The notes beneath the pieces are model-generated. The model was not told the DNA's origin. It did no database searches and saw only the letters and a list, made by a program, of their open reading frames with translations. From Acidobacteriota bacterium (GTDB lineage: Bacteria; Acidobacteriota; Thermoanaerobaculia; Multivoradales; Multivoraceae): a DNA stretch of 64,000 bases. Position 1 is the first letter of the stretch. Each line of letters begins with the position of its first letter. Position numbers and translations under genes: made by a program. Positions 8,201 to 18,800 of the stretch are shown here, piece after piece. The DNA lies in assembly GCA_028877275.1 (NCBI GenBank), contig JAPPFP010000005.1, positions 1 through 64,000 on the forward strand. The letters are read 5' to 3'.

Positions 8201-9433
8201 ATGACGGAACGCAATCAGGAACGGGAGCCGTCCCTCTTCACGCCGATCGAGGAAGCGGTCGAGGTCTTCCGCGACGGCGGGCAGGTGATCATCGTCGACG
8301 ACGAGGATCGGGAGAACGAGGGCGACCTGGCCATCGCGGCCGAGAAGGTGACCGCCGACGCGATCAACTTCATGGCCACCCACGGCCGTGGGCTGATCTG
8401 CCTGGCGATGACCGAGGACCGCTGCGACGAACTCGACTTGCCGCTGATGGTCCGGGACAACACGGCGCCCTTCGAGACCGCGTTCACGGTGTCGATCGAG
8501 GCCCGCGGCAAGGTCACGACCGGCATCTCGGCGGCCGACCGGGCGGCGACGATCGCCACCGCGATCGACCCGGCCACACAGCCGCGGGACCTGCTGCGCC
8601 CGGGTCACGTCTTTCCGCTTCGTGCCAAGCGCGGCGGCGTGCTGAAGCGAGCCGGGCAGACGGAGGCTTCGGTCGACCTGGCGACGCTGGCGGGGCTGGC
8701 GCCGGCGGGCGTGATCTGCGAGATCATGAACGCTGACGGGACGATGGCTCGGGTGCCGGACCTGGTCGAGTACAGCCGCCTGCACGAGCTGCCGATGATC
8801 ACCGTGTCCGACCTGATTCGTTACCGGCTGAAGCACGAGAGCCTGGTCAGGCTGATCGCCTCCCCGACCATGCCGACGCTCTACGGTCCGATGAGGGCTT
8901 ACGCCTACCACGCTGAACTCACGGGCGAGGAGCACGTCGCTCTGGTGATGGGCGAACCGAGGCCGGACAAGGACGTCCTGGTGCGCGTCCACAGCCAGTG
9001 CCTGACGGGCGACGTCTTCCACTCCGAGCGCTGCGACTGCGGCCTCCAGCTACACCATGCCCTCGACACGATCGCGGAGGAAGGAGAGGGCGTGGTGCTC
9101 TACCTGCTGCAGGAGGGACGGGGCATCGGCCTGTTCAACAAGCTGCGCGCCTACGATCTGCAGGACGAGGGGCACGACACCGTCGAGGCCAACCACAAGC
9201 TCGGGTTCAAGGCCGACCTCCGCAACTACGGCATCGGGGCTCAGATTCTCCGCGATATCGGCGTTCGCCGGATGCGGCTGATGACGAACAACCCGCACAA
9301 GTACATTGCCCTCTCCGGCTACGGTCTGGAGATCGTCGAGCGCGTGCCGATCGAGATCGAGGCGACCGAGTCGAACCGCGACTATCTCCGGGTCAAGCGG
9401 GACAAGATGGGCCACCTGCTCAAGCTGGTTTGA
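8201..9433 (+). CDS. ribBA: bifunctional DHBP synthase / GTP cyclohydrolase II
   Basis: A 410-residue fusion for riboflavin synthesis. The N-terminal RibB half (about 10-210) has [11 protein letters not shown], which makes 3,4-dihydroxy-2-butanone 4-phosphate. The C-terminal RibA half (about 215-405) has [20 protein letters not shown] with the zinc cysteines, then [15 protein letters not shown] and LMTNNPHK for GTP ring opening. Both active-site sets look complete. The ATG at 8201 is clear. The stop codon overlaps the TTG start of the next gene. Confidence 0.96.
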   Translation: MTERNQEREPSLFTPIEEAVEVFRDGGQVIIVDDEDRENEGDLAIAAEKVTADAINFMATHGRGLICLAMTEDRCDELDLPLMVRDNTAPFETAFTVSIEARGKVTTGISAADRAATIATAIDPATQPRDLLRPGHVFPLRAKRGGVLKRAGQTEASVDLATLAGLAPAGVICEIMNADGTMARVPDLVEYSRLHELPMITVSDLIRYRLKHESLVRLIASPTMPTLYGPMRAYAYHAELTGEEHVALVMGEPRPDKDVLVRVHSQCLTGDVFHSERCDCGLQLHHALDTIAEEGEGVVLYLLQEGRGIGLFNKLRAYDLQDEGHDTVEANHKLGFKADLRNYGIGAQILRDIGVRRMRLMTNNPHKYIALSGYGLEIVERVPIEIEATESNRDYLRVKRDKMGHLLKLV

Positions 9434-10479
9434 GCGGGGACACCGCCGCGCGGCGGGCTCTCATCACCGGCGTGACCGGTCAGGACGGTTCGTACCTCGC
9501 AGAGCAACTGCTCGAGGAGGGCTGGGATGTCTGGGGCCTGGTGCGGCCGGTGGCCCGGACCGGCGGCACCCAACGGATCGACCACCTGCTGGACGGCCGC
9601 GGCGGCTCGGGACGACTCCGCCTGATCGCCGGCGATCTCACCGACTCCTCGTCCCTGCACCGCGCCGTCGGCGAAGTGAGGCCTCACGAGATCTACAACC
9701 TCGGCGCGCAGTCCCACGTCCAGGTCTCGTTCGAGTTGCCGGGGGCCACCAGCGAAGTCACGGGCCTGGGTGTTCTGCGGCTGCTCGAAGCGGCCCGGCG
9801 GCAGGCGCCGGAGGCGCGCTTCTACCAGGCGTCCTCATCGGAGATCTACGGCCTGGTGGAGGAATCGCCGCAGAGCGAGACGACGCGCTTCTATCCGCGC
9901 AGTCCGTACGCCGCGGCAAAGGCCTACGGGTTCCACATCACCCGGAACTACCGCGAGGCCTATGGCCTGTTCGCCGTGAACGGCATCCTGTTCAATCACG
10001 AGTCGCCACGGCGGGGCGAGGACTTCGTCACGCGCAAGATCACCCTGGCGGCGGCCCGGATCCGGGCGGGTCTGCAGGAGGGGCTGGAGCTCGGCAACCT
10101 GGAGTCGCGCCGTGACTGGGGCTTCGCCGGCGACTACGTGGAGGCCATGCGGCTCATGCTGCGGGCCGAAGACCCCGAGGACTACGTCATCGCCACCGGC
10201 GAGACGCACAGCGTTCGCGAGTTCTGCGAGATCGCCTTCGCTCGTGCCGGGACGCCGCTCACCTGGCGTGGCGAGGGCGTTGAGGAGCAGGGTGTGGCGG
10301 AGGATGGCCGGGTGCTGGTCACGGTCGACCCCCGGCACTTCCGCAAGGCCGAGGTCCCCGCGCTGCGCGGCGACGCGAGTCTGGCTTGGGAGCGTCTTGG
10401 TTGGCGTCCGCGTGTCGCCTTCCGTCAACTCGTCGAGATGATGGTCGACGCGGATCTGGAAGCCGTCGGATGCGGCTGA
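9430..10479 (+). CDS. gmd: GDP-mannose 4,6-dehydratase
   Basis: A 349-residue extended short-chain dehydrogenase. The Rossmann start [20 protein letters not shown] is the Gmd signature, followed by [21 protein letters not shown], the catalytic Tyr and Lys in [13 protein letters not shown], and [17 protein letters not shown]. The enzyme converts GDP-mannose to GDP-4-keto-6-deoxymannose, the precursor of fucose, rhamnose and related surface sugars. No partner reductase is encoded nearby. I take TTG 9430 as start (overlapping the ribBA stop), because no other start precedes the Rossmann strand. Confidence 0.92.
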   Translation: MSGDTAARRALITGVTGQDGSYLAEQLLEEGWDVWGLVRPVARTGGTQRIDHLLDGRGGSGRLRLIAGDLTDSSSLHRAVGEVRPHEIYNLGAQSHVQVSFELPGATSEVTGLGVLRLLEAARRQAPEARFYQASSSEIYGLVEESPQSETTRFYPRSPYAAAKAYGFHITRNYREAYGLFAVNGILFNHESPRRGEDFVTRKITLAAARIRAGLQEGLELGNLESRRDWGFAGDYVEAMRLMLRAEDPEDYVIATGETHSVREFCEIAFARAGTPLTWRGEGVEEQGVAEDGRVLVTVDPRHFRKAEVPALRGDASLAWERLGWRPRVAFRQLVEMMVDADLEAVGCG

Positions 10480-12020
10480 CGCGCCGCAGGGCGCTCGGGC
10501 TGATCGGGACCGGCGCGGCCGTGCCGCTGTTCGGGTCCTGCGCCGCGGAAGAACGGACCGGCGGAACGCCGCAGGGAGGAGCTTCGATGGGCGACGCCCG
10601 GATCCACTACATGAGCCTGCGCGACGTCGCGCGCCTGATCGAGGCCCGCGAACTCTCGCCGGTCGCCTTGACCGAGACGATGCTGGAGCGGATCGCCGCC
10701 GTCGACGGCCGGCTCAGGAGCTACGCGACCGTGATGGCCGACGAGGCGCTTGCCGCGGCGCGGGCGGCCGAGGCCGAGATCGAGGGCGATCGCTACCGCG
10801 GGCCGCTGCACGGTGTTCCCATCGCCGTCAAGGACCTCTGCTACACCAAGGGCGTGCGCACGATGGGCGCGCTCTCGGTGCTGTCCCACTTCGTTCCCGA
10901 GGTCGACGCCACCGTGGTCGAGCGGCTGGCCGATGCCGGCGCCGTGCTCCTCGGCAAGCTGAACCTGACCGAAGGCGCGATGGGCGCCTACCACCCGGAC
11001 TTCGACATCCCCGTCAACCCGTGGGACGAGGACTTGTGGACGGGCGTCTCGTCGAGTGGCTCGGGCGTGGCGACGGCGGCCGGTCTCTGCTTCGGCTCGC
11101 TCGGCTCGGACACGGGCGGATCGATCCGCTTTCCCTCCGCCCAGTGCGGCATCGTCGGCCTCAAGCCGACCTGGGGCCGGGTCAGCCGCTACGGGGTGCT
11201 CGAGCTCGCCGGCTCGCTCGACCACATCGGACCGATGACACGGACCGTCGCCGACGCCGCGATCATGCTGGAAGCGATCGCCGGCGCCGACGCGAACGAC
11301 CCGACGGCGCTCGACGCGCCGGCGCCGTCCATCCTGCCGATGCTGGACGGCGATGTTGCGGGGATGCGGCTCGGCTTCGACCGGCGGTACGCCTCGGAAG
11401 GCGTCGACCCGGAGGTCGCCGCCGCGGTGGAGGAGGCGCTGCAGGTGCTGGCCGGCCTGGGTGCCGATGTCGTTGAGGTCGAGATGCCGGCTGCGCCCTT
11501 CGACGACTGGTGGCCGCTCTGTTCCTACGAGGCCGTCCGGGCCCATGCGGCGACGTACCCGAGCCGCGCCGCGGACTACGGGCCCTACTTCGGCGAGTTC
11601 CTGGCTTTCGGCGCGCAGGTGAGCGACGAGGCGCACGCGGAAGCGACCGAACGGCGCGCGGCCTTCAGCGAGCGCTTCGAGGCGATGCTGTCGACCGTCG
11701 ACGCGCTCGTCTGCCCGTCGAACGTCGCCGCGCTGCCGATGACGGACGCGATGGGATACGACACGGTCGGGGCGTTCCGGGAGGCCCTGGAGTCCTTCGC
11801 CGCGACCTTCGATCCGCCTCTCGGCAGTATCCAGCTCTTCACCGTGCCCGCCGATTTCGCCGGCACGCCGACGATCTCCCTGCCGTGCGGCTTCTCGTCC
11901 GCGGGCGCGCCCCACAGCCTGCAACTCGTCGGCCGCGGCCTCAGCGAACCGACGCTCTGCCGTCTCGCCCACGCCTACGAGCAGGCCACCGACTGGCACC
12001 TGCGCCATCCGGAGGTTTGA
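10470..12020 (+). CDS. exported amidase-signature lipoprotein
   Basis: A 516-residue amidase signature enzyme with an N-terminal export signal. [20 protein letters not shown] followed by GSC looks like a Tat-type twin-arginine signal with a lipobox, so the protein is probably a periplasmic lipoprotein. The catalytic Ser-cisSer-Lys set is visible: Lys in VPIAVKDLC, Ser in the VSSSGSG loop and Ser in [15 protein letters not shown]. Conservation continues in [13 protein letters not shown]. Related enzymes hydrolyse diverse amides, and the substrate cannot be inferred. The ATG (10470) overlaps the gmd stop by 10 bp. Confidence 0.9.
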   Translation: MRLTRRRALGLIGTGAAVPLFGSCAAEERTGGTPQGGASMGDARIHYMSLRDVARLIEARELSPVALTETMLERIAAVDGRLRSYATVMADEALAAARAAEAEIEGDRYRGPLHGVPIAVKDLCYTKGVRTMGALSVLSHFVPEVDATVVERLADAGAVLLGKLNLTEGAMGAYHPDFDIPVNPWDEDLWTGVSSSGSGVATAAGLCFGSLGSDTGGSIRFPSAQCGIVGLKPTWGRVSRYGVLELAGSLDHIGPMTRTVADAAIMLEAIAGADANDPTALDAPAPSILPMLDGDVAGMRLGFDRRYASEGVDPEVAAAVEEALQVLAGLGADVVEVEMPAAPFDDWWPLCSYEAVRAHAATYPSRAADYGPYFGEFLAFGAQVSDEAHAEATERRAAFSERFEAMLSTVDALVCPSNVAALPMTDAMGYDTVGAFREALESFAATFDPPLGSIQLFTVPADFAGTPTISLPCGFSSAGAPHSLQLVGRGLSEPTLCRLAHAYEQATDWHLRHPEV

Positions 12021-12021
12021 G

Positions 12022-13572
12022 CTACGGCATGTAGGGCGTCGGGCTCGGTCCGAGCTGCGTCTCCAGAACCGCCTGGGCGGTGTCGATGAAGTCGCAGACC
12101 ATCGGCCGGCTCTCGCGGGGATCGACGATCTCCTCGATGTTGAACGCCTCGGCGGTGCGGAACGGCGACGCCAGGGCCTCGAGGCGGTCCTCGATCTCCT
12201 TCTGCTTGGCCGCGGGGTCGTCGGACTCCCGGATGATGCGCCGGTAGGCGGCGGTCACGCCGCCGGAGATGTGCATGGACCCCCAGTGGCCGGACGGCCA
12301 CGCCACCCGCCGGAACATGCCGCTCGGGCGATCGTGGCACTGGCCGGCGACGCCGTAGAGCTGCCGGATCACGATCGTCAACCACGGCATGCGCGTGCGG
12401 AGCGTCGCGCAGAGCATCTTGGCGCCGGCGCGGACGATTCCCTGGCGCTGCTGCTCGGGGCCGACCATGAAGCCGGGCTCGTCGGCGAAGTAGACCATCG
12501 GCAGGTGGAAGGTGTCGCAGAGCTGCAGGAAGCGGATCACCTTCGTTCCGGCGGCGACGTTCATCGAGCCGCCGAGGTAGCTCGGGTTGTTGATCATCGT
12601 GCCGACCGGATAGCCGTTGACGCGGGCGAGGCCGACGATGCGGGAGCGTCCGTAGTGCGGCGTGATCTCGAAGAACGAGTCGCGGTCGAGCACCGCGTCG
12701 AGGATCTTCCTCGGGTCGTAGGCCTTGTTCTTCTCGCGCGGTATGGCGGACAGGAGCGACGGCTCGCGGCGCTCCGGGTCGTCGTGGGTGTCGCCCCGGG
12801 GCGGCATCTGCCAGACGCTGTCGGGCAGGTAGCTCAGGAACTGCTTCAGCATCGCGAAGGCCTCTTCCTCGGAGTCGGCGAGGTTGTCGATGACGCCGCT
12901 GCCGAACACTTGCGTGCGCTCGTCGCCGAGATCCTCCTTCGTGATGTCGATGCCGAGCGCGGCCTTGACGACGGGAGGGCCGCCCGGGAACACCTGGCTC
13001 GTGCCCCTGACCATCACGTTGAAGTGGGCGAGGCAGGCCTCGACCGCCGGCAGCCCGGCCACCGAACCGAGCACGGCGGCGACCACCGGGACCCTGCACA
13101 GCAGGTCCTCGATGCCCGGGGTGGCGGGGTTCGTCGGGATGTAGGTGCGTCCAATCTTCTCGAAGGTCTTGACGCTGCCGCCGGTGGAGTCGAGGAGGCG
13201 CACGTACGGCAAGCGCCAGCCGAGCGCCAGCTTCTGGGCATGGCCGCTCTTGTCGCCGATCGACGCGTCGGAGGCGCCGCCGCGCACGGTGAAGTCACCG
13301 CCGTTCAGAACGGCGCGGCGGCCGTTCAGGCGGGCGAGCCCGATGACCCGGTTCGAGGGCCGCACGTCCTTGAGTTCGTTGCCGTCGTAGCTGGCCACGC
13401 CGGCGAGCTCGCCGATCTCCTGGAAGGAGCCCTCGTCGGTGAACACGTCGAGACGCTCCCGGATCGTCAGCTTGCCGCGGCGGTGCTGCTCCGCGATGCC
13501 GGCCTCGCCGCCCATCTGTTGGGCGTACTCGCGGCGCCGCCTCAGCTCCTCGATCTCTCGCTCCCAGACCAT
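12022..13572 (-). CDS. acyl-CoA carboxylase carboxyltransferase (beta) subunit
   Basis: A 516-residue biotin-dependent carboxyltransferase of the PccB/MccB type, carrying both crotonase-like halves. The N half has GKLTIRERLDVFTDEGSF, RAVLNGGDFTVRGGA and LLDSTGG. The C half has NGYPVGTMINNPSYLGG, FLQLCDTFHLPMVYFADEPGFMVG and GGVTAAYRR. It would carboxylate propionyl-CoA or another acyl-CoA. The biotin carboxylase and biotin carrier are not in this window. With the methylmalonyl-CoA genes at 42-52 kb, a propionyl-CoA role is attractive but unproven. It converges on the amidase gene with a 1-bp gap and is divergent from sat. Confidence 0.88.
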   Translation of the reverse strand: MVWEREIEELRRRREYAQQMGGEAGIAEQHRRGKLTIRERLDVFTDEGSFQEIGELAGVASYDGNELKDVRPSNRVIGLARLNGRRAVLNGGDFTVRGGASDASIGDKSGHAQKLALGWRLPYVRLLDSTGGSVKTFEKIGRTYIPTNPATPGIEDLLCRVPVVAAVLGSVAGLPAVEACLAHFNVMVRGTSQVFPGGPPVVKAALGIDITKEDLGDERTQVFGSGVIDNLADSEEEAFAMLKQFLSYLPDSVWQMPPRGDTHDDPERREPSLLSAIPREKNKAYDPRKILDAVLDRDSFFEITPHYGRSRIVGLARVNGYPVGTMINNPSYLGGSMNVAAGTKVIRFLQLCDTFHLPMVYFADEPGFMVGPEQQRQGIVRAGAKMLCATLRTRMPWLTIVIRQLYGVAGQCHDRPSGMFRRVAWPSGHWGSMHISGGVTAAYRRIIRESDDPAAKQKEIEDRLEALASPFRTAEAFNIEEIVDPRESRPMVCDFIDTAQAVLETQLGPSPTPYMP

Positions 13573-13691
13573 GGCTCCTCCCCGGAGGCCGATTCGTTCC
13601 GAAACAAATGAGGGGAGAACCTTAGCTGGCTGCTAGACTGCGCGGCCGGCCGGCGCTGCTGGGCCGCACTACGACGACGTCGACGGAGCAG

Positions 13692-15416
13692 ATGATGACC
13701 GAGCCGCGAGGGGCGCGGCGCAGCGGCTCGCCGCTGTCGCTGATTGCCGCCCCGGATCGCCTGAGCGAACTGCGGGAGGGATCGCGCGAGTGGCCCTCCT
13801 GGACCCTGACGCCGCGCCAGATCTGCGATCTGGAGTTGCTGATGTGTGGCGGCTTCGCGCCGCTCGACGGGTTCATGAACCGCGCCGCGTTCGACCGCGT
13901 GTGCGAGACGATGCGCCTTCCATCCGGAGCGCTGTGGCCGATTCCCATCACGCTCGACGTCACGCCGGAGGCCGCCGCCGGCCTGGAGGCGGGGTCCCGT
14001 CTGGTCCTGCGCGACCTGGAAGGGTTGATGCTCGCGGTGCTCACGGTGGACGACGTCTGGGAGCACGACCGGCGCAAGGAAGCGGAACTCGTCTACGGGA
14101 CCCTCGACCAGGCCCACCCCGGCGTCGCTCATCTCTACCAGCGCACGAACACCGTGTCGGTGGGCGGCACGATCGAGGGTGTCCAGACGCCGCGGCACTA
14201 CGACTTCCCCGGATTGCGCAAGACGCCCCAGCAGTTGCGGCGACGGTTCGCGCAACTCGGATGGAAGACGGCGATCGCTTTCCAGACACGCAACCCGATG
14301 CACCGGGCCCACTTCGAGCTGACCCTGCGGGCGGCCCGGGAACTGGAGGCGAACCTGCTGATTCACCCGGTCGTCGGCATGACGAAGCCGGGCGATCTCG
14401 ATCACTACACGCGCGTTCGCTGCTACCGCAAGGTCCTGAGCCACTATCCGCGCCACACCGCCGAACTGGCGCTGCTGCCGCTCGCGATGCGCATGGCGGG
14501 ACCGCGGGAGGCGCTCTGGCACGCCCTGATCCGCAGGAACTACGGCTGCACCCACCTGATCGTTGGCCGCGACCATGCCGGACCAGGCCAGGACTCGCAG
14601 GGCAAGCCCTTCTACGGCCCGTACGACGCGCAGGAACTGATGGTCGAGCACGAGGCGGAACTCGGCGTCCGGATGGTCCCTTTCCAGATGATGGTGTACG
14701 TCGAGGACCGGGACTCCTACGAACCGGTCGACAACGTGAAGGAGGGGGAGCGGACGCTGTCGATCTCGGGCAGCGATCTCCGCCGCCGGCTGCGCCGGGG
14801 CCTTCCGATCCCGGAGTGGTTCACGTTTCCGGAAGTGGCCCAGGAGCTGCGCCGAAGTCACCCGGCGCGCAGCAGCCAGGGCTTCACCGTGTTCTTCACC
14901 GGGCTTTCCGGCGCCGGCAAGTCGACGATCGCCAACGTGCTTCTGGTCAAGTTCCTGGAGGCCGGCGGTCGGCCCGTGACGCTGCTTGACGGCGACATCG
15001 TGCGGACGAACCTCTCGTCCGAGCTGGGCTTCTCGCGGGAGCACCGGGACATCAACATCCGCCGTATCGGTTTCGTTGCTTCGGAGATCACGAAGAACGG
15101 CGGCATCGCCATCTGCGCTCCGATCGCGCCGTACGAGAACGTGCGTCAGGATGTGCGGGAGATGATCGAGGCCGGAGGCGGGTTCATCCTGGTTCACGTG
15201 GCCACGCCGCTCGAGGTGTGCGAGGAGCGCGACGTGAAGGGGCTCTATGCGAAGGCCCGGGCGGGACTGATCGACGCCTTCACCGGCATCTCGGACCCGT
15301 ACGAGGTGCCGGAGGCTCCGGACATGGTCATCGACACGACGGACATCACCGCCGAGGAGGCTGCCCAGCAGGTCATCCTTCATCTGGAGAAGGAGGGGTT
15401 CGTCGGACCGCGCTGA
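13692..15416 (+). CDS. bifunctional sulfate adenylyltransferase / APS kinase
   Basis: A 574-residue fusion. The N-terminal ATP sulfurylase (about 1-385) has the nucleotide-binding QTRNPMHRAHFEL motif and VGRDHAGPGQDSQG. The C-terminal APS kinase (about 395-574) has the P-loop FTGLSGAGKST, the DGD motif in LLDGDIVRTNL, and KNGGIAICAPIAPY. It activates sulfate to PAPS in two steps, for assimilation or sulfate-ester synthesis. This domain order (Sat-CysC) is a known bacterial arrangement. ATG 13692 is used, and ATG 13695 is equally possible. It is divergent from the carboxyltransferase gene, and a VanZ-like gene follows at 15484. Confidence 0.93.
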   Translation: MMTEPRGARRSGSPLSLIAAPDRLSELREGSREWPSWTLTPRQICDLELLMCGGFAPLDGFMNRAAFDRVCETMRLPSGALWPIPITLDVTPEAAAGLEAGSRLVLRDLEGLMLAVLTVDDVWEHDRRKEAELVYGTLDQAHPGVAHLYQRTNTVSVGGTIEGVQTPRHYDFPGLRKTPQQLRRRFAQLGWKTAIAFQTRNPMHRAHFELTLRAARELEANLLIHPVVGMTKPGDLDHYTRVRCYRKVLSHYPRHTAELALLPLAMRMAGPREALWHALIRRNYGCTHLIVGRDHAGPGQDSQGKPFYGPYDAQELMVEHEAELGVRMVPFQMMVYVEDRDSYEPVDNVKEGERTLSISGSDLRRRLRRGLPIPEWFTFPEVAQELRRSHPARSSQGFTVFFTGLSGAGKSTIANVLLVKFLEAGGRPVTLLDGDIVRTNLSSELGFSREHRDINIRRIGFVASEITKNGGIAICAPIAPYENVRQDVREMIEAGGGFILVHVATPLEVCEERDVKGLYAKARAGLIDAFTGISDPYEVPEAPDMVIDTTDITAEEAAQQVILHLEKEGFVGPR

Positions 15417-15483
15417 CTCCTCTCGACGACGGATTGCGCCCGCCTGGCGGCTGCTTTCGGTCGGCATTGCCGGCGCTATCGCG

Positions 15484-15849
15484 TTGTTTCTGCTGCTGCC
15501 GGCGCCGCTGTTCGCGGGGCCCCTGGAGCGGAGCGTGGTGCGCATTCTGGCCCTGCTTCTGGGCGATACGCCCCGGTTGGCGGCGGAGGCTCCCTGGGAC
15601 TGGGTCGCGCACGGTGTGCTGTTCGCGCTGCTCGCCTGGGTCTGGTGCGGATCGGCGGCGCGGGCGGGCCGGGCCGGCGGCGTGCTCCTGGCGGCCGCCG
15701 GCGCCATCGCCTACGGCGGCGCCATCGAGGTCTTCCAGATGCTGCTCGGCTACCGGTCCGGGGAGTGGATGGATCTGGCGGCCGACGCTGCCGGCGTCGC
15801 CGTCGGAGCGCTGGTTGCCGCCGGAATCTGGCCGCGACTGTTGCGTTAG
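15484..15849 (+). CDS. VanZ-like membrane protein
   Basis: A small membrane protein of about 121 residues with four hydrophobic segments. The conserved C-terminal element AIEVFQMLLGYRSGEWMDLAADAAG matches the VanZ family pattern E-x2-Q...R-x-x-x-x-x-D-x2-A-x3-G. Function is unknown in general; VanZ itself gives low-level teicoplanin resistance. TTG 15484 is the only start in frame, yet the preceding codons from 15421 already encode the beginning of a hydrophobic helix, so the true start may be a rarer codon upstream. It lies between sat-cysC and metH, 9 bp before the latter. Confidence 0.7.
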   Translation: MFLLLPAPLFAGPLERSVVRILALLLGDTPRLAAEAPWDWVAHGVLFALLAWVWCGSAARAGRAGGVLLAAAGAIAYGGAIEVFQMLLGYRSGEWMDLAADAAGVAVGALVAAGIWPRLLR

Positions 15850-15858
15850 CGTGGCGCA

Positions 15859-18800
15859 GTGAACACGCTGCCGTCCGACCGCGATGCACGCGAGAGCGCC
15901 CTCCTCGCCGCTCTCGAGCAGCGGATCCTCGTGCTCGACGGGGCGACCGGCACGGCGTTCCAGGCGGCGAACCTGGGACCGGAGGACTTCGGCGGCGAGG
16001 AACTCGAGGGCTGCAACGAGATCCTGGTCGACACGCGGCCCGACGTCGTGCTCGATGTCCACCGCGCCTACCTCCGGGCCGGCGCCGACATCGTCGAGAC
16101 GAACACCTTCGGCGGCACGCCCCTGGTGCTCGCCGAGTACGGCCTGCGGGAGCGCGCGTTCGAACTGAACCGGCGCGCGGCGGAACTGGCCCGGCAGGCC
16201 TGCGCCGAAGAGGGTCCCGCGCGTTTCGTCTGCGGCTCGATGGGGCCGACGACGAAGGCCATCTCGGTGACCGGAGGCGTCACCTTCGAGCAACTGCGCG
16301 ACGACTATCGCACTCAGGCCCTCGGGCTCGCGTCCGGCGGCGCCGACTACCTGCTGCTCGAAACCTGCCAGGACACGCGCAACGTGAAGGCGGGTCTGAT
16401 CGGGATCGAGGAGGCGTTCGCGGAACTGGGCTTCCGATTGCCGGTGGCGGTCTCGGTGACGATCGAGGCGATGGGCACGATGCTCGGGGGTCAGGAGGTC
16501 GAGGCGCTGGCGGCGTCCCTGCTGCACCGGGATCGCCGCGACCTCCTCTACGTGGGTCTGAACTGCGCTACCGGTCCCGACCAGATGTTCGATCACCTGC
16601 GCGCGCTGTCCGAGATCTGCCGCGCGCGGGTCGCCTGCGTGCCGAACGCCGGCCTGCCCGACGAGGACGGCCTCTACACCCAGACGCCGGAGGACTTCCG
16701 CACCGTCTTCTCCCGCTTCCTCGATCACGGCTGGCTGAACCTCGTCGGTGGCTGCTGCGGCACGACCACGGCGCACATCGAGACGTTCGCCGAGCTGGTG
16801 CGCGGGCGTTCCCCGCGGCAGCCCGCGGAGCACCACCGCTGCCTGGTCTCGGGTCTCGACGTGGCCGAACTCTCGGAGGACAACCGGCCCCTCCTGGTCG
16901 GCGAACGGACGAACGTTCTCGGCAGCCGCAAGTTCAAGCGGCTGATCCGGGAGGGCGAGTACGAGGCGGCGGCCGAGGTCGGGCGAGCCCAGGTGCTGGG
17001 CGGGGCCCAGGTCGTCGACGTCTGCCTGCAGGATCCGGAGCGCGACGAGATCGAGGACATCGAGCGATTCCTGGAGCGGCTGGTGCGCCGGGTCAAGGTG
17101 CCGCTCATGATCGACAGCACGGACCACGAGGTGATGGCGCGGGCCCTGACCTGGTGCCAGGGGCGGTCGATCCTGAACTCGATCAACCTGGAGGACGGGC
17201 TGGAGCGGTTCGAACGGGTCGTGCCGCTGGCGAAGGAGTTCGGCTGCTCGCTGATCGTCGGTCTGATCGACGAGAGCGGCATGGCGGTATCGGTGGACCG
17301 GAAACTCGAGGTCGCCGGGCGGAGCTACGAACTTCTGACCGGGAGATGGGGCCTGGAGCCCCAGGAGATCTGGTGGGACCCGCTGGTCTTTCCCTGCGGC
17401 ACCGGCGACGAGGCCTACCTGGGCTCGGCGAAGGCGACGATCGAGGGGGTGCGCGGAGTGCGTGAGGCGTTCCCCGGCACACGGACGATCCTCGGCATCT
17501 CGAACGTGAGCTTCGGCCTGCCGCTCGCCGGCCGGGAGATCCTGAACTCGGTCTTCCTCTACCGCTGCACCCAGGCCGGTCTGGACGCGGCGATCGTCAA
17601 CACCCAGGGTCTGGCGCGCTACGCCGAGATTCCGGTCGCCGAACGGGTGCTGGCGGAGGCGCTGCTCGACCTGCGGCCCGGTGACGTCGAGGCCGGGCAG
17701 CGCGCTGTCGAGGCGTTCACCGCCGCGTTCCGCGAGCGCAAGGGCTGGCAGGAACAGGCGCCGCGGGATCTGCTGCCGCTGCCGGAGCGGCTGTCGCGCT
17801 CGGTGGTCGAGGGCAGCAAGGAAGGCTTGCGCCCGGACCTGGACGCGGCTCTCGCCGATCCGCGCTGGCCCGATCCGCTCGACATCATCAACGGGCCCCT
17901 GATGGCCGGCATGGCCGAGGTCGGACGTCTCTTCAACGACAACGAGCTGATCGTCGCCGAGGTGTTGCAGAGCGCCGAGGTGATGAAGGCGGCGGTCGAC
18001 CACCTGGAGCCGCACATGGAGCGGATGGAAGGCATGACCCGCGGCCGGGTGATCCTCGCCACCGTCAAGGGGGATGTCCACGACATCGGCAAGAACCTCG
18101 TCGACATCATCCTGACCAACAACGGCTTCGAGGTGACGAACCTGGGGATCAAGGTGCCGAGCGAGCAGTTGATCCAGGCGGCGCGCCAGAACGGGCCGGA
18201 CGTGATCGGCCTCTCCGGGCTGCTGGTGAAGAGCGCCCAGCAGATGGTCGCCACCGCGGGCGACCTGCGCGACGCCGGGATCGACACGGACCTGGTCGTG
18301 GGCGGCGCGGCGCTGACGCGGCGGTTCACGCACAACCGGATCGCCCCCGAGTACGGAGGCGTCTGCACCTACGCAGGCGACGCGATGAGCGGGCTCGACC
18401 TGATCGAACGGCTCTGCGACGGCGACCGCCGCGGCGACGTGCTCGAGCGGATCGAAGCCCTACGCGAGCGGGACCGGGCGCCGGCGCGGCCCGGCGCGGG
18501 GGCGAACGTGGCGGCCGCTACGGACAGGCGGAGTTCGACCGTCCGCACCGACATCGCCCCGCCCCGCCCGCCCGACCTCGAACGGCACGCCGAGCGCTTC
18601 GATCTCGGCCATGTCTGGCCCCACCTCAACCTGCAGATGCTCTACGCCAAGCACCTGGGCCTCAAGGGCTCCGTGGAGCGGCTGCGCGCTGCCGGCGATC
18701 CCAAGCTCCTCAAGGTCGAGGCGGTGGTCGAGGAGCTCAAGGAGTTCGCGCGGGGTGCGATGGAGGTCCGGGGCGTCTGGCGGTTCTTCCCGGCTCGCGG

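Noticed and set aside
15850..15858. Cobalamin riboswitch for metH or nrdJ
   Set aside because: The gap before metH is 9 bp, and the 255-bp gap before nrdJ shows no B12-box-like segment.
15373..18333. Open frame of 986 codons antisense to metH and sat
   Set aside because: Low-complexity Arg/Leu/Gln-rich translation with no family motifs; it is a GC-driven shadow of the metH frame, which has full domain support.
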